DNA from: Aquilaria yunnanensis
Taxonomy: Eukaryota > Streptophyta > Magnoliopsida > Malvales > Thymelaeaceae
Length of the DNA: 64,000 bases
Direction of reading: 5' to 3'
NCBI GenBank assembly: GCA_039654915.1
Contig: CM077594.1
Coordinates: 106,530,893 to 106,594,892 of the forward strand
Shown here piece after piece: positions 46,335-59,133 of the stretch (position 1 is the stretch's first letter; each line of letters opens with the position of its first letter). The notes beneath the pieces are model-generated. The model was given only the letters and a program-made list of their open reading frames with translations. It was not told the origin of the DNA and did no database searches. Position numbers and translations under genes: made by a program.

Positions 46335-49300
46335 AGCTAAAACCTCTGAATTCCCCTGTTTTTCGGCTCAGTTATGGGAAATTTTATGGGTTTAGATTTC
46401 TGGTGTGAAGTGAAATGAAAAATAGTTTGAAGTTGAAAATAGAAATGGAGCTGTTGCTACAGATCTTCCTCTTCTACTTCTTCCCGTTTTTCTATTTTCC
46501 AAATTCACCGGCACCGGCCAGGCCAGGCCAGCTGATTTACAATTTCAACATCATACCTGGATCCATCAACGGGCTCATCTGCTTTTTGAATTAATTGCTT
46601 CACCTGTCAGCTTTCCTTTCTGGCCAAAGGCTTAGATAAGCCCTTAGACGTGCTCATATTCTTCAAATAAGCCCCTTATCCTATATTGGAGTTACAGAGC
46701 CCTCAACCATTTATCTCTGGTCAAATAAGTATCCTTCGGATGGAAATAATTAACAAAGAAAATTATATCCAATATTGATAACCTACTCGGTTTCATATCC
46801 AGGCTTAGAATGGGGAGCTCGTTGAATGATTGACTAGCGCCTTAACCGTTAAAAAACTGAAAACACGTCAGAAGAAAATTTCCTAAATCACAATAGAATC
46901 GCGTGACAAAAAAGTCATAACCTTATTCTTAATTTCTGGTCCATATATTTCTAACGGTTCTGGCCATGCCACTACCTGGTTCGGATATCAAATATACTTT
47001 GACATGTTAGTAAATACTATAACTAAAAATTGGAATTATTTTGTTGAAAAAATTAAAATGTTACCACAAAAATCGGATTTCTAATTTGAGATAAAATTTT
47101 ATTGTTTGAAGAAAATTTATAATTTCATTGTAGGTATCGTTTGTTTTTCACTTTTTGCAAAATAAAAAGCTCAATCCAGCGTTTATTTAATAAGGATTTT
47201 TCTCCACGAATTTCCTTTCTAGTTTCTTCACAAGCCGTGTGTTTATTTAGAAAAATGATGTAAAATTTATTTATAAAAATGAATTATTTTATTTTTTCAC
47301 GTATCATCAGAAAAAGAGTATGATCGACGGATTATTTTGATAAAATTACATAAACTCAAGGGTTTGCCTGTGATTTTTTCCCTTTGCGGCATTAATGAGA
47401 GTCGGCTGATGCCGTGTTGTGCCACGTACATGTAAAACATCGGCCTTTTTATTCTTCTGGTCACCTAACCAACCTTCCCTTTTTTATTTTTTCTTTTCGT
47501 ATTAAATTAGTAAGTAAATACTACCCAAAAAAAAAAAAACACTAGTATTTGTACTTCGGCCCAAAATAGGTAACTAGTGTTTATATCAGCTCACATATGC
47601 CACTTATCTTTCTAAATTGGCCAAATTCTCCACTCCCTGTTAATTCACGAGAATGTTGTTGTGTAAAATGAGTATATTCTATTAAAAAAACTCCATGATA
47701 ATATTACAAGCGGGATGAGCATGTTTTTGTTACAAATTGGAAAAAAAACTAAAGATTTATAAATGTGTTAGGATTTGAGTAGAAACTGAGCAATAGTATA
47801 GAAATTAGCATAATAAAAAAAAATATTATGGAAGTGATTCATTACTATCATATATTAGAAACAATAGTTTAATATTGAATTGACCACTAAATTGAACAAA
47901 GAGTGTTCAATGAGGCCAATTTAAAAAATTAGTGATATATTTGTCAATTTTGACCAAGTCACAAATATTGATGATTTTGTTTGTGATTTTTGCCAAGTTA
48001 GTATATAATACTTGTAGTAGTAACTGTAATAGAATTATTTGTAGAATAACTTAAATGGAAACTACTTATTAACTACATGTAAAATCCTCTAATATAAAAA
48101 ATCTAAAAGCATACATTTTGTTCATAAAAAAGTGTAAACGAGTTGGGTTTTTATCGAATAACTCAAGTTTGACCTCAATTTGATGTTTATATAGACAAAC
48201 CTTGCCAACTTTGAGCCAAAAAACATGTTCCATACCATAATGAGTAAAGCTCAAGTCTTAATTTATATACTTTTCTAGGTTTCCTCAGCCTCATGAGCGT
48301 TTACCTATTATAATTGTCCCTCACATATTACAATTGTCCTAAGTTAATCTCTTACCTCAACTATTAACTTCATAAAATTTTGTAGCTCATATATTATCTC
48401 TTATATGTATCTCTTTTGTTAGCTTTTTTCATTATCTTCAACTGAAGTTGCTATCATGTAGTCTTGAAATTCCTATTAGGATTCGCACTACCATGGTAAT
48501 TTTTTATTGAGTTAAAATGAATGGCCCTACTATATAAACAAGAAACTTCAAGAAAAAACTGAAACAAACACATATCTTGATTGAGATGCAGATTTTAAAA
48601 AATTCATCTTCTTCCCCAAACCCTCTGTTTTGTCAAACACAAGCAGAACGCCTAAACCTCAGCATGTTTCAAAATTCATTGTGGGGTACCCTTCTGATTA
48701 GAAATTGAAAAACTTGCATTATTTGGCCATAATTGTCAAGTCAGAATGAGCAATTAGCTATATTGTGCAGCCTTTTGCTCCAAATCTTATATTCTCCCCC
48801 ATCATCTCAATTAAACCGTTGTTTACAAAATTGGAAAATCCTCGGCCGCTTTTCCGCATGGAGCAATATTTTCTCTATTCAACAAAATCGTTCTCGATCT
48901 AGGAAAAAAACTGAATGTCATCTTTATTGTGATCTACAGTTTATTTGATTTGTTGCCTTAGGAAGCGGAGATTCATCATGATTTTGCCTTACAATCAACC
49001 TTCTAATTTGAGACCCCAAATAAAATCCTCTAAATCCCTCGTTAAAATTTTTGGGGGAAAATCAACAATTGCTGCTCAGTCATTTATAGTTTTTTATGAT
49101 GGTTGAAGGCGGTGTTGTTTGGGAATTTGTAGAGCAATTCTTTGGAAAATTGATGACTCCTAATCCTCCACTAGTTTAGCCATTCTAAGATCAGAGATTC
49201 AGATTCTATTTTTAATTTCCAATCCATTCTTGGGTTTTCACCCCATTAGTTTGTAGCCCAAATGATTATTATTGATGTGAAATAACATTTAATAAGAAAC

Positions 49301-51818
49301 TGAAACCCAAAAGCAAGATTAAGTGGAAGGAATTGTTCTTTCTTACAAGCTTTATTGTTAAGAATAGAAGAGTTGGCAGGTAATTAGATTGTTATTGATT
49401 TTTTTTGCTTTAGGGGTGTAATTGGTAAAATCCAAAGTTTATAGTTCGAACTATTAATGGGAAAAGTTGAGCACTAGAACTATTATTTTAAAGGTCCAAG
49501 TAATATTAATTAAGCCATATTAGCAAATTTCATTGAATATAATGAAGAAACTAATGGAATGGATGCAGATAAGATACAATATATGAGACAAGTGTATGAT
49601 ATCAACATTTGAGGTAGTGGATCACCTTAGTGATCGTAGAAACTAGAAAACTATATATAGATTTTCCTCATAAAATATAGGTTTAATCAAAGTTGTTAAG
49701 ATTGAGATTCTATCCTAAAATATTTTTCATCATATAAATTTTGGATCATAAGATTGAAATATGGATCGTGAAACCCTACTAAAAGATTGCAAATTCCTGT
49801 AATAAATAATATAATTCATATAAAAAACTAATTATATTGGAAACTTAAGTAAGGCTCAAGTGGCATAATAGTGATACAACATAATTAGTGTTACAACATA
49901 AACAAAGTTGGAGCCTTTGTAGAGCATACATCAATATAACTAACATAATAACTAACACAAATTTGAAAGAAATTCATAAACAAACATAATTAACATAATA
50001 ACAGCAAGCTTATGAAGGTGCTTTTGGAGTTTCTAGTTTTGTCTTCTAAATGGAAAAGAGAAAGGAGCTCTTGTTCTTTTTTTATTTATTTCACAAATCA
50101 AGTCAGATAAACACTAACTTGGGTAACCCAACTTGGGCGACAAGGGATCAATCACTTAAACTTTCTAATTTGGGCTAAAATACAAGTGTAACTAACAGAA
50201 ATTAATACAAGTGAACATGAGTTAAGTAGAATCATGATTTTACCCAATCCAATAAAGGTGAGTTACGTTGGGTTAGGTAAAAATTGATGACAGGTTGTGG
50301 GTTTGTTCCATCTTTGGAAAAAACCATCGATTTTTAGATTGTTTCCGGTTTCATAAAGAACCAACTCAAGATGGAATAAATAACCAAAGGTATATATATT
50401 AAATAGGGTAAAGCGTATGAATAGTCTTGAAGCTATGTCTTATGTTGCAGATTTGTCCTAAAATTGTTAATTGCTATAACCTGTCATGCACCTTAATTCC
50501 TTCCCCGGACCACCATTATCTGTTATTTGCTACCCATCACTTCATCATCTTCTTTTTCCTTGTTTTTTTAACCTCATCTAATCTTTTCTATTTTGGCAAA
50601 CCCTCAATCTAAAATTAGATAATCAACCCTGGTCTTGGACACTTCATCAGATATGAGCAATGAAGCCAAAAACTTGGGCATCGACCTTATAGTCCCTCCA
50701 CAGAGGATGGTTTCCACTGCTACCTAGCAGACATACCAATTTCTCGTCTAGATCAATCAGTAAGCCATTCACCTTATGGCCGTAACTTCGAAGAGTAGGT
50801 GATTTTAACTAATCTCAAGAACCAAAAAAACCTAAAAACTAAAACCGAAAATCCAAGACCTATGGTTCCGATTCTGATTAGTTCTTGGCTATTGAATTGG
50901 GTTAAGAATTTTTGGAACCATGACTATTTCAGCTAGTTCAGTTCCACAAAAAACCTGAACCAACCTGATCCATGTTCATTTGTATGAATCAATACCAAGT
51001 GAGATTGATGGAATCAAAATATCTTACTAATCTTAATATCTTAATCACAATCTTACCCTATTTTATCATATAGTTGGTCCAATTACTTTCTAACAAAGTT
51101 TCATTATATTGAATTGTAGAATCGTAGGATCCTAAGATCTAGATCAGAATCTTAACAATTTTGGTTTTAAAATCAAATTAATCACATATCATCATTGCAC
51201 ATACCCCTTACCATTCAAACTTTTACAGTAGCCAGCAAAACAGCAAAATGTTGGGACATCCCTAGCCACCAACTGAGTTCAACTCCCACTAACGGCTCAT
51301 TGTGCCAATACCGCAATTTGTGGCTTGAATTCCTCTGAGAAACATATAAATTTCCCCCCCACTGTCGTAGGTACCCTCTCATACCCTTAAAATATATGCC
51401 TTGTAATGCTTCATAGTAAAAAGAAAAAAAGTTATATGTGGAAATAAATTACACTTCACCCCTAAAGTTGAGTTATATTTATGTATAACCCCCCAAAATT
51501 TTGAAAGTTACATTTAGTATTGATTTGATTCTATTTAGCATGTTGAGCTTTTGAGTTGAGTTTTAGCCTTAATTTTTCAAACTCAACAAATTCGCGCTCA
51601 AGATTAGTAAGTCATACTGTATCCAATGATGTAGGCATAAATTGAAAGAGGAAGGATACGTGATATTTGTTGAAATTGAAAATTAGTAAGTGAACATCTT
51701 GCTCCAACCTGTATAATAATAATAATAATAAATAATAGGGAAATTAAAAAATGAAAATATTCAACAACTAAAACAAAAAGATTGATAATCATTGGCAGTA
51801 GTAGTTTTGCGTTTGCAT
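46335..51818. other. Upstream region of the receptor kinase and gene-poor DNA
   Basis: The first few hundred bases are the kinase promoter and leader. A W-box-type TTGACC (complement GGTCAA near 46,720) lies about 385 bp before the ATG; its role is inferred. The remaining 5 kb contains no recognisable gene, RNA or intact transposon terminus. Confidence 0.5.
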
Positions 51819-51826
51819 TAAGTTTA

Positions 51827-52270
51827 AGGGATAATTACAATTTATCCTCTGAGATTTAGATGAAATTACATTTTGCCTTCTCTAACTTCATAAATATACA
51901 CTTTGTTCTCCGTTTTTTTAATACAATCCAATAGCAACTTCTAACATCGTAATTTAGACATTATAATAGTCATCTTCCAGTAATTTCAATCTATATAGTA
52001 CTTTTTTACAGTTAGTGGATATTTTAAATTATTAGTTTTTTTCCTGTGTTTCTTTCAATTTTTAAAACAGTATTTTTTAAACGTCAATTAATTGTAAAAA
52101 AAATTATATAAACTGAAATTATTTGAAAATGATTATCGTATAGTCTAAATTAAGATTTCAGAAGCTGTTGTCGGGTTATATAAAAAACAAGGGCAATGTG
52201 TATATTTTTTAAGCAAGAGGGGTAAAGTATAATTTTACCTAAATCTCGGGAACAAATTGTAATTAACCCT
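51827..52270. mobile_element. MITE with long inverted repeats and an 8-bp target duplication
   Basis: AGGGATAATTACAATTTATC at 51,827 is inverted as ...GAACAAATTGTAATTAACCCT ending at 52,270; pairing continues inward for about 55 bp through GAGATTTAG. TAAGTTTA flanks both sides perfectly (51,819-51,826 and 52,271-52,278). The 8-bp duplication suggests hAT. The GGGTAATTACA-type terminus would also fit a Mutator MITE. It is 444 bp, non-coding. Confidence 0.85.
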
Positions 52271-52278
52271 TAAGTTTA

Positions 52279-53189
52279 TCTAGTCATTTCATGCGAAGGG
52301 CCTAGTCAAATGTTGCAGCTGCTGTTATGCAATAAATAATTAAATTATGCACAATGTTATACTATTAAACAATTATTATATAATTTAAATTTAAATGGTT
52401 CTGCATTAATGTAATTCATCACATTATCTTTGTAAAGTTACTTCTAGGTAGAATTGTTTGTAACACTAGTATCAATGATTCACTTTCCCTTCATGCAATA
52501 ACATTGGTGACCCCTTTTTCTTGTTTTTTTTAAATAGATATTTTTTTTCTTGCTATAATGGTTAAAACTTTGATGAAGTCTGAGAAATTTAAGATGAAAA
52601 TTCTTGAAGGTTTTAATTGAATGGGATTGTAAACATTACACTATATTCTAAATATGAACATGGTTACTGTTGGACGAATAGTGGCAATTGTTTTGGGCTG
52701 GTTGAGCCCAGTTGGTTTTGGGCTATAGTTCAGCAATTTTTTTTTTTTTTTGCTTTTTGTAGGATGCGACTTGCTCTTTTTTTAGTTTTATCTCATTTCA
52801 TAAGGTGCTTGCATTTATGAGGGCATAGGTTGCAATTTTTCCTGTTTTCATCTGTCCCACATTTTTTTCATTTAAAAAGTGATTGCATTCCCTATTTTTC
52901 TAATTTTTCCTTTTTTTGAACCTGAGTTATATCCCTGTTACATTTTAGTCCCTGAATTTTATAACTATTTAATTCAATCTTCTATTTGTCCTCTTGGCCC
53001 CCAAGTTTTCTTTTTGTTATTTTTTATGTACTATCTTCTAAAGTAAGACATTAGTGCCCATAGTTTGTTTATTTTTTTAGTTAAAATTTATTTATTTTTC
53101 AATTAAACAATTTTTTTTATCTTTATTAAGTCAATTGTTAAATCCTTAATGCCTAAAGCTTTTCCTTTTTTTTTTCTTTATCCTAAATT
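52279..53189. other. AT-rich intergenic DNA
   Basis: T-rich stretches, no gene recognised. Confidence 0.55.
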
Positions 53190-53883
53190 TTTTTTATTAA
53201 TTTTATTTATTTTTGTTTTCTAAAATGAAGCTTTAATCATTATTTCTATCATTATTCTTTCATTATTGATTATTAAGATTTTTAGCATTAATTATTTATT
53301 TCAAGCTCTATAGTTTAATAAAGCAATTTGTTCCATAATTGTTAAATTTGAGAGTAAATTTTTCATTAATATTAAAAATTAGATTTTGTGTTAATAGGAG
53401 ATGAAAATTTTTATTGAATTGTTTTTAATTAACAGACAAAATATGTATTGTTTCAAAGCACGTAACGTATTTTGTGTCACACTGTTATTATTAAAATTTA
53501 TTACAAAAAATATCTACTACAATGTGTGGGTCACTAAACCTTTTCATTTTTTTTCTTGATCTTAACTTTTTTTTTATTGATTTTCTTTATTGTTGTTTTC
53601 TAAGATGAAGCTTTAATCATTATTTCTATCATTATTGATTATTAAGATTTATAACATCAATTATTTATTTCAAGCTCTATAGTTTAATAAAGTAATTTAA
53701 TCCATAATTGTTAAATTTGAGAGTAAATTTTTTTAGTTTTTTATCGATATTAAAAATTAGATTTTGTGTTAATAAGAGATGAAAAATTTTATTGAATTGT
53801 TTTTAATTAACAAATAAAATATGCATTGTTTGGAAGCATGTAACGTGTTTTGTGTTGCACTATTATTATTAAAATTTATTACC
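53190..53883. repeat. Direct tandem duplication, two copies of about 315 bp
   Basis: Copy one (about 53,197-53,504) and copy two (about 53,566-53,882) are highly similar throughout. Shared blocks include GAAGCTTTAATCATTATTTC, CAAGCTCTATAGTTTAATAA, and CATGTAACGT/CACGTAACGT near the end. The offset is about 375 bp. Copy one carries an extra TTATTCTTTC. No coding potential. Confidence 0.88.
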
Positions 53884-54779
53884 AAACCTCTCCATTTGTT
53901 CTCTTGGTCTCTAATTTTTTTGCCTTTTTTTAATTATCTTATAAAGCAAATATTGGTAACCATGATTTATTTTTCTTATGTTTTTTGTAGTAGTATTTTT
54001 TACTTCAACCTCTATCTAGCAAACTGTGAATATTATTTTGTTCCAAAATTACAATGGCTAAAACTTGAAACCATATTTTGTTGTTATATCAAGTTTCTAG
54101 GTCTTTCTACAAATTTATGTAATCATCATATGAATCGCTACAACGCACAATCTCTATGCACCTTGTATTTGTCTAAACAAGTAAAAAAAAATGACCCACA
54201 ACCATAAAAGAATGGTCAAGGATTCTAAATAGAAAATTAGCGTGAACGCATATTAAATAAAACCCGGATTAAGAAAACAGAGTAAGAGAAGACAATTGCT
54301 GGCTTGTAAAAAGTTATAATTCAACTTCAAGCTATTTTAAGTCCATGGTTTTGGGTTTGAAATTGCTGTTTTTTCTCAACCTCAACTATCTATAAATCAC
54401 ATTTGGTAGAACCCAACTAAAAAATTTTAAACTAATGAACAAATATTTGAAATACGGACAATGTTATAGCTGGAAGGAATTCCTCAAATACAAATGTCAA
54501 ATAACAATATATAAATTCAAACACAAGTCTGTATTACTTAAAGGCCACCACGTCAATTATTGTGAAATTCAAGCTCTATGATTGAAATTTTGATATTTCA
54601 AGTTTTCAACTGGAGGGTGGAGCACGGCGGGGGCAGGCGAATGTGTAAGGAAAGGAACTCTAACTTTTGGAGCCACGGCCACCGCGTGATTCTGTCCTTT
54701 CATTCAACATTTGAATCCAGATAATTAAGGAACGGCACGGCACACGAGTTTGGGAGAAAATATTGTACTCAAACACGCG
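53884..54779. other. Intergenic, no gene recognised
   Basis: AT-rich, with only chance reading frames. Confidence 0.55.
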
Positions 54780-54801
54780 CCCCCCCCCCCCCCCCCCCCC
54801 C
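54780..54801. repeat. Poly(C) tract, about 22 bases
   Basis: Uninterrupted run of C preceded by CACGCG. One of two such tracts in the window (the other is at 56,801-56,822). Exact length may be unreliable in any sequencing technology. Confidence 0.85.
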
Positions 54802-54848
54802 AGTTTGTGATGAACACTTCAATTTGGGGCCGCCATCCATAGAGAAAA

Positions 54849-55553
54849 GGCCTAAATTCAGATTTGGTCCCTTAACTTTTTAAACTTGCATGAGTTAGCC
54901 CCTTAACTTTGAAAAATCATGAGACTTAGTCCCTTGGTTGACAGAAAGTGCGCATTGGTATTCACATTCATGGATGTTGTTGAGGCACTGATCAACATCC
55001 ACCTGCTGATCTAGCTGCCGCCCACCCAGCCTCTCACAATGCTTTGAGCCACACTTTGAACCCATTGGTTGGTGACGCTTAATAAAAGAGAAGAAAGGAG
55101 TGCAGCATGTTCCCATTGCATTCCAACCCCAATCTACCATCGTTCGCCATCATTAGGTGTCGCACGCTAGCTTGGAGGTTGTCCCAATAGTCGCTTCTGA
55201 TCACCCTAAAATTGCTGCTGCTGAGAGAATCGAAAAGAAACCTGAATTTAGGAAGAGGAAGATGGCGATGTTGTCAGCTGTGATAGCTAGGGAAGGAGAA
55301 TCATTAGATGGGAGGGTAAAAACGCAAAACGCAATAAATCAAGTGAGAGAAAGAAGGTGAGGTTGTCACTTGCAGTGGTGAAGATGACCGGCAGTGGTGA
55401 GGGAAGAGGGAGTAATGTCGTTTGTCTTTCTGTCCAATGAGGAACTACCTTGCTCAATTTCTAAAAATTTAAGGATTCAGTAGCATTGAGTCACAATTAA
55501 ATGATTAACTCTCTTAAGTTTGCAAAGTTGGGGATCAAGTATGCATTATGGCC
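54849..55553. mobile_element. Mutator-like non-autonomous element, 705 bp
   Basis: The left arm GGCCTAAATTCAGATTTGG and the inverse of the right arm GGCCATAATGCATACTTGA align over about 60 bp, through CCCTTAACTTT / CCCCAACTTT. Flanking 9-mers TAGAGAAAA (54,840-54,848) and TAAAGAAAA (55,554-55,562) match at 8 of 9 positions. The interior is GC-richer than the flanks, with short open frames and no recognised domain; it may include captured genic sequence. Confidence 0.68.
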
Positions 55554-55562
55554 TAAAGAAAA

Positions 55563-56537
55563 GTTCCTCTTCTTCCGCCGTCAGTCCAATCCACTCGCAA
55601 ACATAAATTTCAAACTTAACTACTGTTGCCAGCCTTGAGCTTGACCTCCAAAGATGCCTAGCTATGAAAACTTCACTCCGAAAAGGAGAATCCAACCTTC
55701 TAAATTTGTTTATCCTTTCGGACGGCAGAAGATTAAAAAAAATGGGCATTTCATTTTAACTTAAATCAATTGATTTATTTTTAATTTTAGATTTTTTTTT
55801 TGTGTAAAACTAATTTAATTTAAAACTCAATATTATATAGAGATAAATAATATATTTGAAAGTAAATTTTCATGATACTGTTAAATTTTTATAATTTTTT
55901 TTAACTCATAAAACTAGAAAAAATTATAAAATTTTAATAAGACTACAAAAGTTGTATTTGTAATGAATTCTTACACCTGCATAATATTGACTTTTAATTA
56001 AAATTAATTTCAGATAAAAAAAATATAAAAATAAAAATAAATAATTCCATTAACTTAACTTAAATTAAAATGATCTAGGTATAGAGCGCTATTCTTCTCT
56101 CATCACCATACTTGGAAGTTGGAACGTCCAATTCTCCGAAATGAATTTCTATATCCGTGCATTTATCACCATCAAATTCTTCTCTATCTGTTGATTTTTA
56201 AGGGAAAAAAGGGCGAAAGAGCCAACCAGGAACGAGGAAGAGAATAGTAAACATCTGCAGAAAATTGGCAGCACCAAAACCCTCTCCTAGATGGTAAATA
56301 TAAGTGGCCCGTATACAGTACATACAAGTTGGTTAAACAATTTCCTCTGGAAAGGCAAAAACCAGTAATCAACGACCTATGTGCCGGGGTCCCTGAGGAT
56401 GGTAGCAGCCACTCCGCTTGCCATCTAACCAAATGTTCAAGACCGCTGCACAAGTTTGAACTCAGGAAGATCCATTTCTTCAACAGCTAAACCAATTGTT
56501 TCAATTCCCAGTCAACTGAAGAATGTTGCTGCAAAAA
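55563..56537. other. Intergenic and 3' region of the PNPase gene
   Basis: No gene recognised. The right part, next to the minus-strand PNPase stop, probably contains its 3' UTR. Confidence 0.5.
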
Positions 56538-56801
56538 TCATTCTTCATCTACTAAAGACATGACGGGAATTCCTTTACTCGTATAACTCGAACACTTGAC
56601 CAGTAACGCGTCTCCTACCTCAAAGTCCTTCTCATTATTGTTCTGCATTGCAAACAGAATAACATATCAAGTCTGCCATGATGGGCATTACGCACAATAG
56701 ATACGACATAGATATATGAACTCACACATGCACAAACACCACAAACTTAGTTCTGTTAGAAAAACATGTCAATGACATTCTGATCAGAAACAAACAACAT
56801 C

Positions 56802-56832
<31 letters not shown>

Positions 56833-59102
56833 AAAAAGGTGGACACAGGACACAACACAAACAAGGCCTACCAAACAACGAAACAAGAGCTGCTATGGAA
56901 ATGAAAATAGAAAAGAGATTCAAGGAGTCGAATTCAGGTAATTGCACACAAAAATTAAGTAAAACTAAGTTACATATACCTGAAATAATATGATTGAGAA
57001 TGGATGATAGGTTGCAGGAATTGAACAGTACGATAATTTTGTAAAAGTAATTAGAGACAAAAAGAGAAGACGACAAGCCACCAAGCAAAACATGCATTAG
57101 CTGTGCATGATTAGTAGTGGAGAAGTTGCAAACCTCAAATCTATACATGCCACGAATTCCCCCGCTCAAATCAAGCACTAAACCACGGGTTCGAATTTCC
57201 ACAATCTTGGCAGTAACTTTTGATCCTATCTTCAGTTTTTTTGCTGACATGGGAGCTTTCATATCAGCTTCCTCACCATTCTGATGATTCTTCAGATTCA
57301 TAGGCATTGAAAGATCAACTTTTGCACCAGATCTCTCATCATTTTTTATTTCCTTGCCCTTTCTCCTTTTTGCCAACAATTTCAACCCCTTATCATTTGA
57401 TTCTCCGGATGGTTTTCCTGTACTTTTAAGACTGCAATTTGGACCAGCTAACTTTTCGTCCTCATCACACTCTTCTGCACTTCTAATTAGCACAGCAGGT
57501 TCACTTCGTTTTACGGATACAGACTCTACAGCTGGTCTGTTTGGTTCTTCATTGCCAGAAACTTCTCCAATGTGTGCCCATACATTAGGTGCTCCTTCAC
57601 TTGTAGGACCAGACCTCTCAGGATTATCCTTTGTCTCCGGTGTTGATTGGGCTAAAGTAGCTTTAAGAGATAATTTGATATTGCCACGAACATCTTGCCC
57701 AATGCACATCAAAGAAAGTTGCTGCCCAACAGACACAACATCTGACACCCGAGAAACCTGAACAAAATATGGTAGTTAGTTTGTGAAGCACCTGCTCTTT
57801 AACAAGATTCTACACGTACATAATTGAATGATTTCAATGAAAGAAATCGACTATAAATCTTTTGATACTAACTTTACAAATATACCTTTAGTATTAAATA
57901 AAACTGAACCATTAACTGGTTTCATTATTGTTTGGAACTTGAGAATCACCATAAAGATAAAATGAACTTTTGAAAATCCACAGGGATGAACTAAAAATTA
58001 AGAACACAGATCTTCTTAGTTTTGGTTAATACTTGTTCTCAAGAGTGAAATTCTCTTTCCAGCCTACTTGGATCTTAATCTGTTCTTTCACAATTCATAG
58101 CTTCATAGAAAATCAAGTGTTATACTAAGAACATGGATGAGCTAAAAATAAATGTCATACTCATGATCTTGCCAAGTTGGGAACTGGACATAGCTAATTG
58201 GCATGCATATGGAACAGAGTCTCCAGAACAATCAAAACTAAGTTTCAAACTGAATGAAGCAAATTAACATGCACCTGGAAGATACTCCAGAACAACAACA
58301 GTACAAGAAAATATGAAGTATCCAAGGTCTGGACTAGGGTTCTTAACCCCCACTTTTTGAAAGCAGAATCCAATATTTAATCCCTTACTAATCCTATTTC
58401 TCCCTCGACCATATACACGTACCAAAAGAAACCATGAAGTTGACAGAAACGAAGAATACATGATTCCAACTAACATGTAAGTGGGTTTCAAAACAGAAAT
58501 AATGAAAACTAACATTGACAGGATCAGTATTACCACCATAGCACCTACCGGTTCATGTGACAGCTCAGATACATGTAATAACCCTTGCTGGCCACCGCTG
58601 AACTCCACAAAAGCACCATACTCTTTGATTGATGTTACAATACCCTTATAGATCCCTCCAACTTCAATCTCACGGCCAATGATGAACTCAACCTGTGGTT
58701 CACAAAGTTACTAAACACAGTTGGACAGGAAGACAAACAATAGGAATCCTTGTTCAAGGTTATCTGTCTGAAGCATTCAAAAGACATGACTCCGTGTGCA
58801 TGCAGTACTGGTTTTCTATTTCCAAATAGATTCTTAGAAGTCAGCAGCATATACCTTCTCCAGTACTTTATCCCTCACAGACTGATTCTTTGCAATTATG
58901 GAAAGCGTTCCATCACCTACAGAGATCTTCACACCTGAATCATTGAAAAGAACCCAACATGAGTATTAACTAATTGGTGCGAGGATCTGCATGCATATTT
59001 CAAAATCACATTTCAAGCAGCTCCTAATAGCACAATGCAGTGATATACCACCATCTCCACCCCCAATCTGAAGGAAGAGAATACACACACACACACACAC
59101 AC

Positions 59103-59133
<31 letters not shown>

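Noticed and set aside
56756..57748. PNPase exon continuing for 100 residues to a poly-Gly end
   Set aside because: Intron read-through across the poly(C) tract; a good donor at 57,133 and the last exon at 56,642-56,538 complete the S1-like fold.
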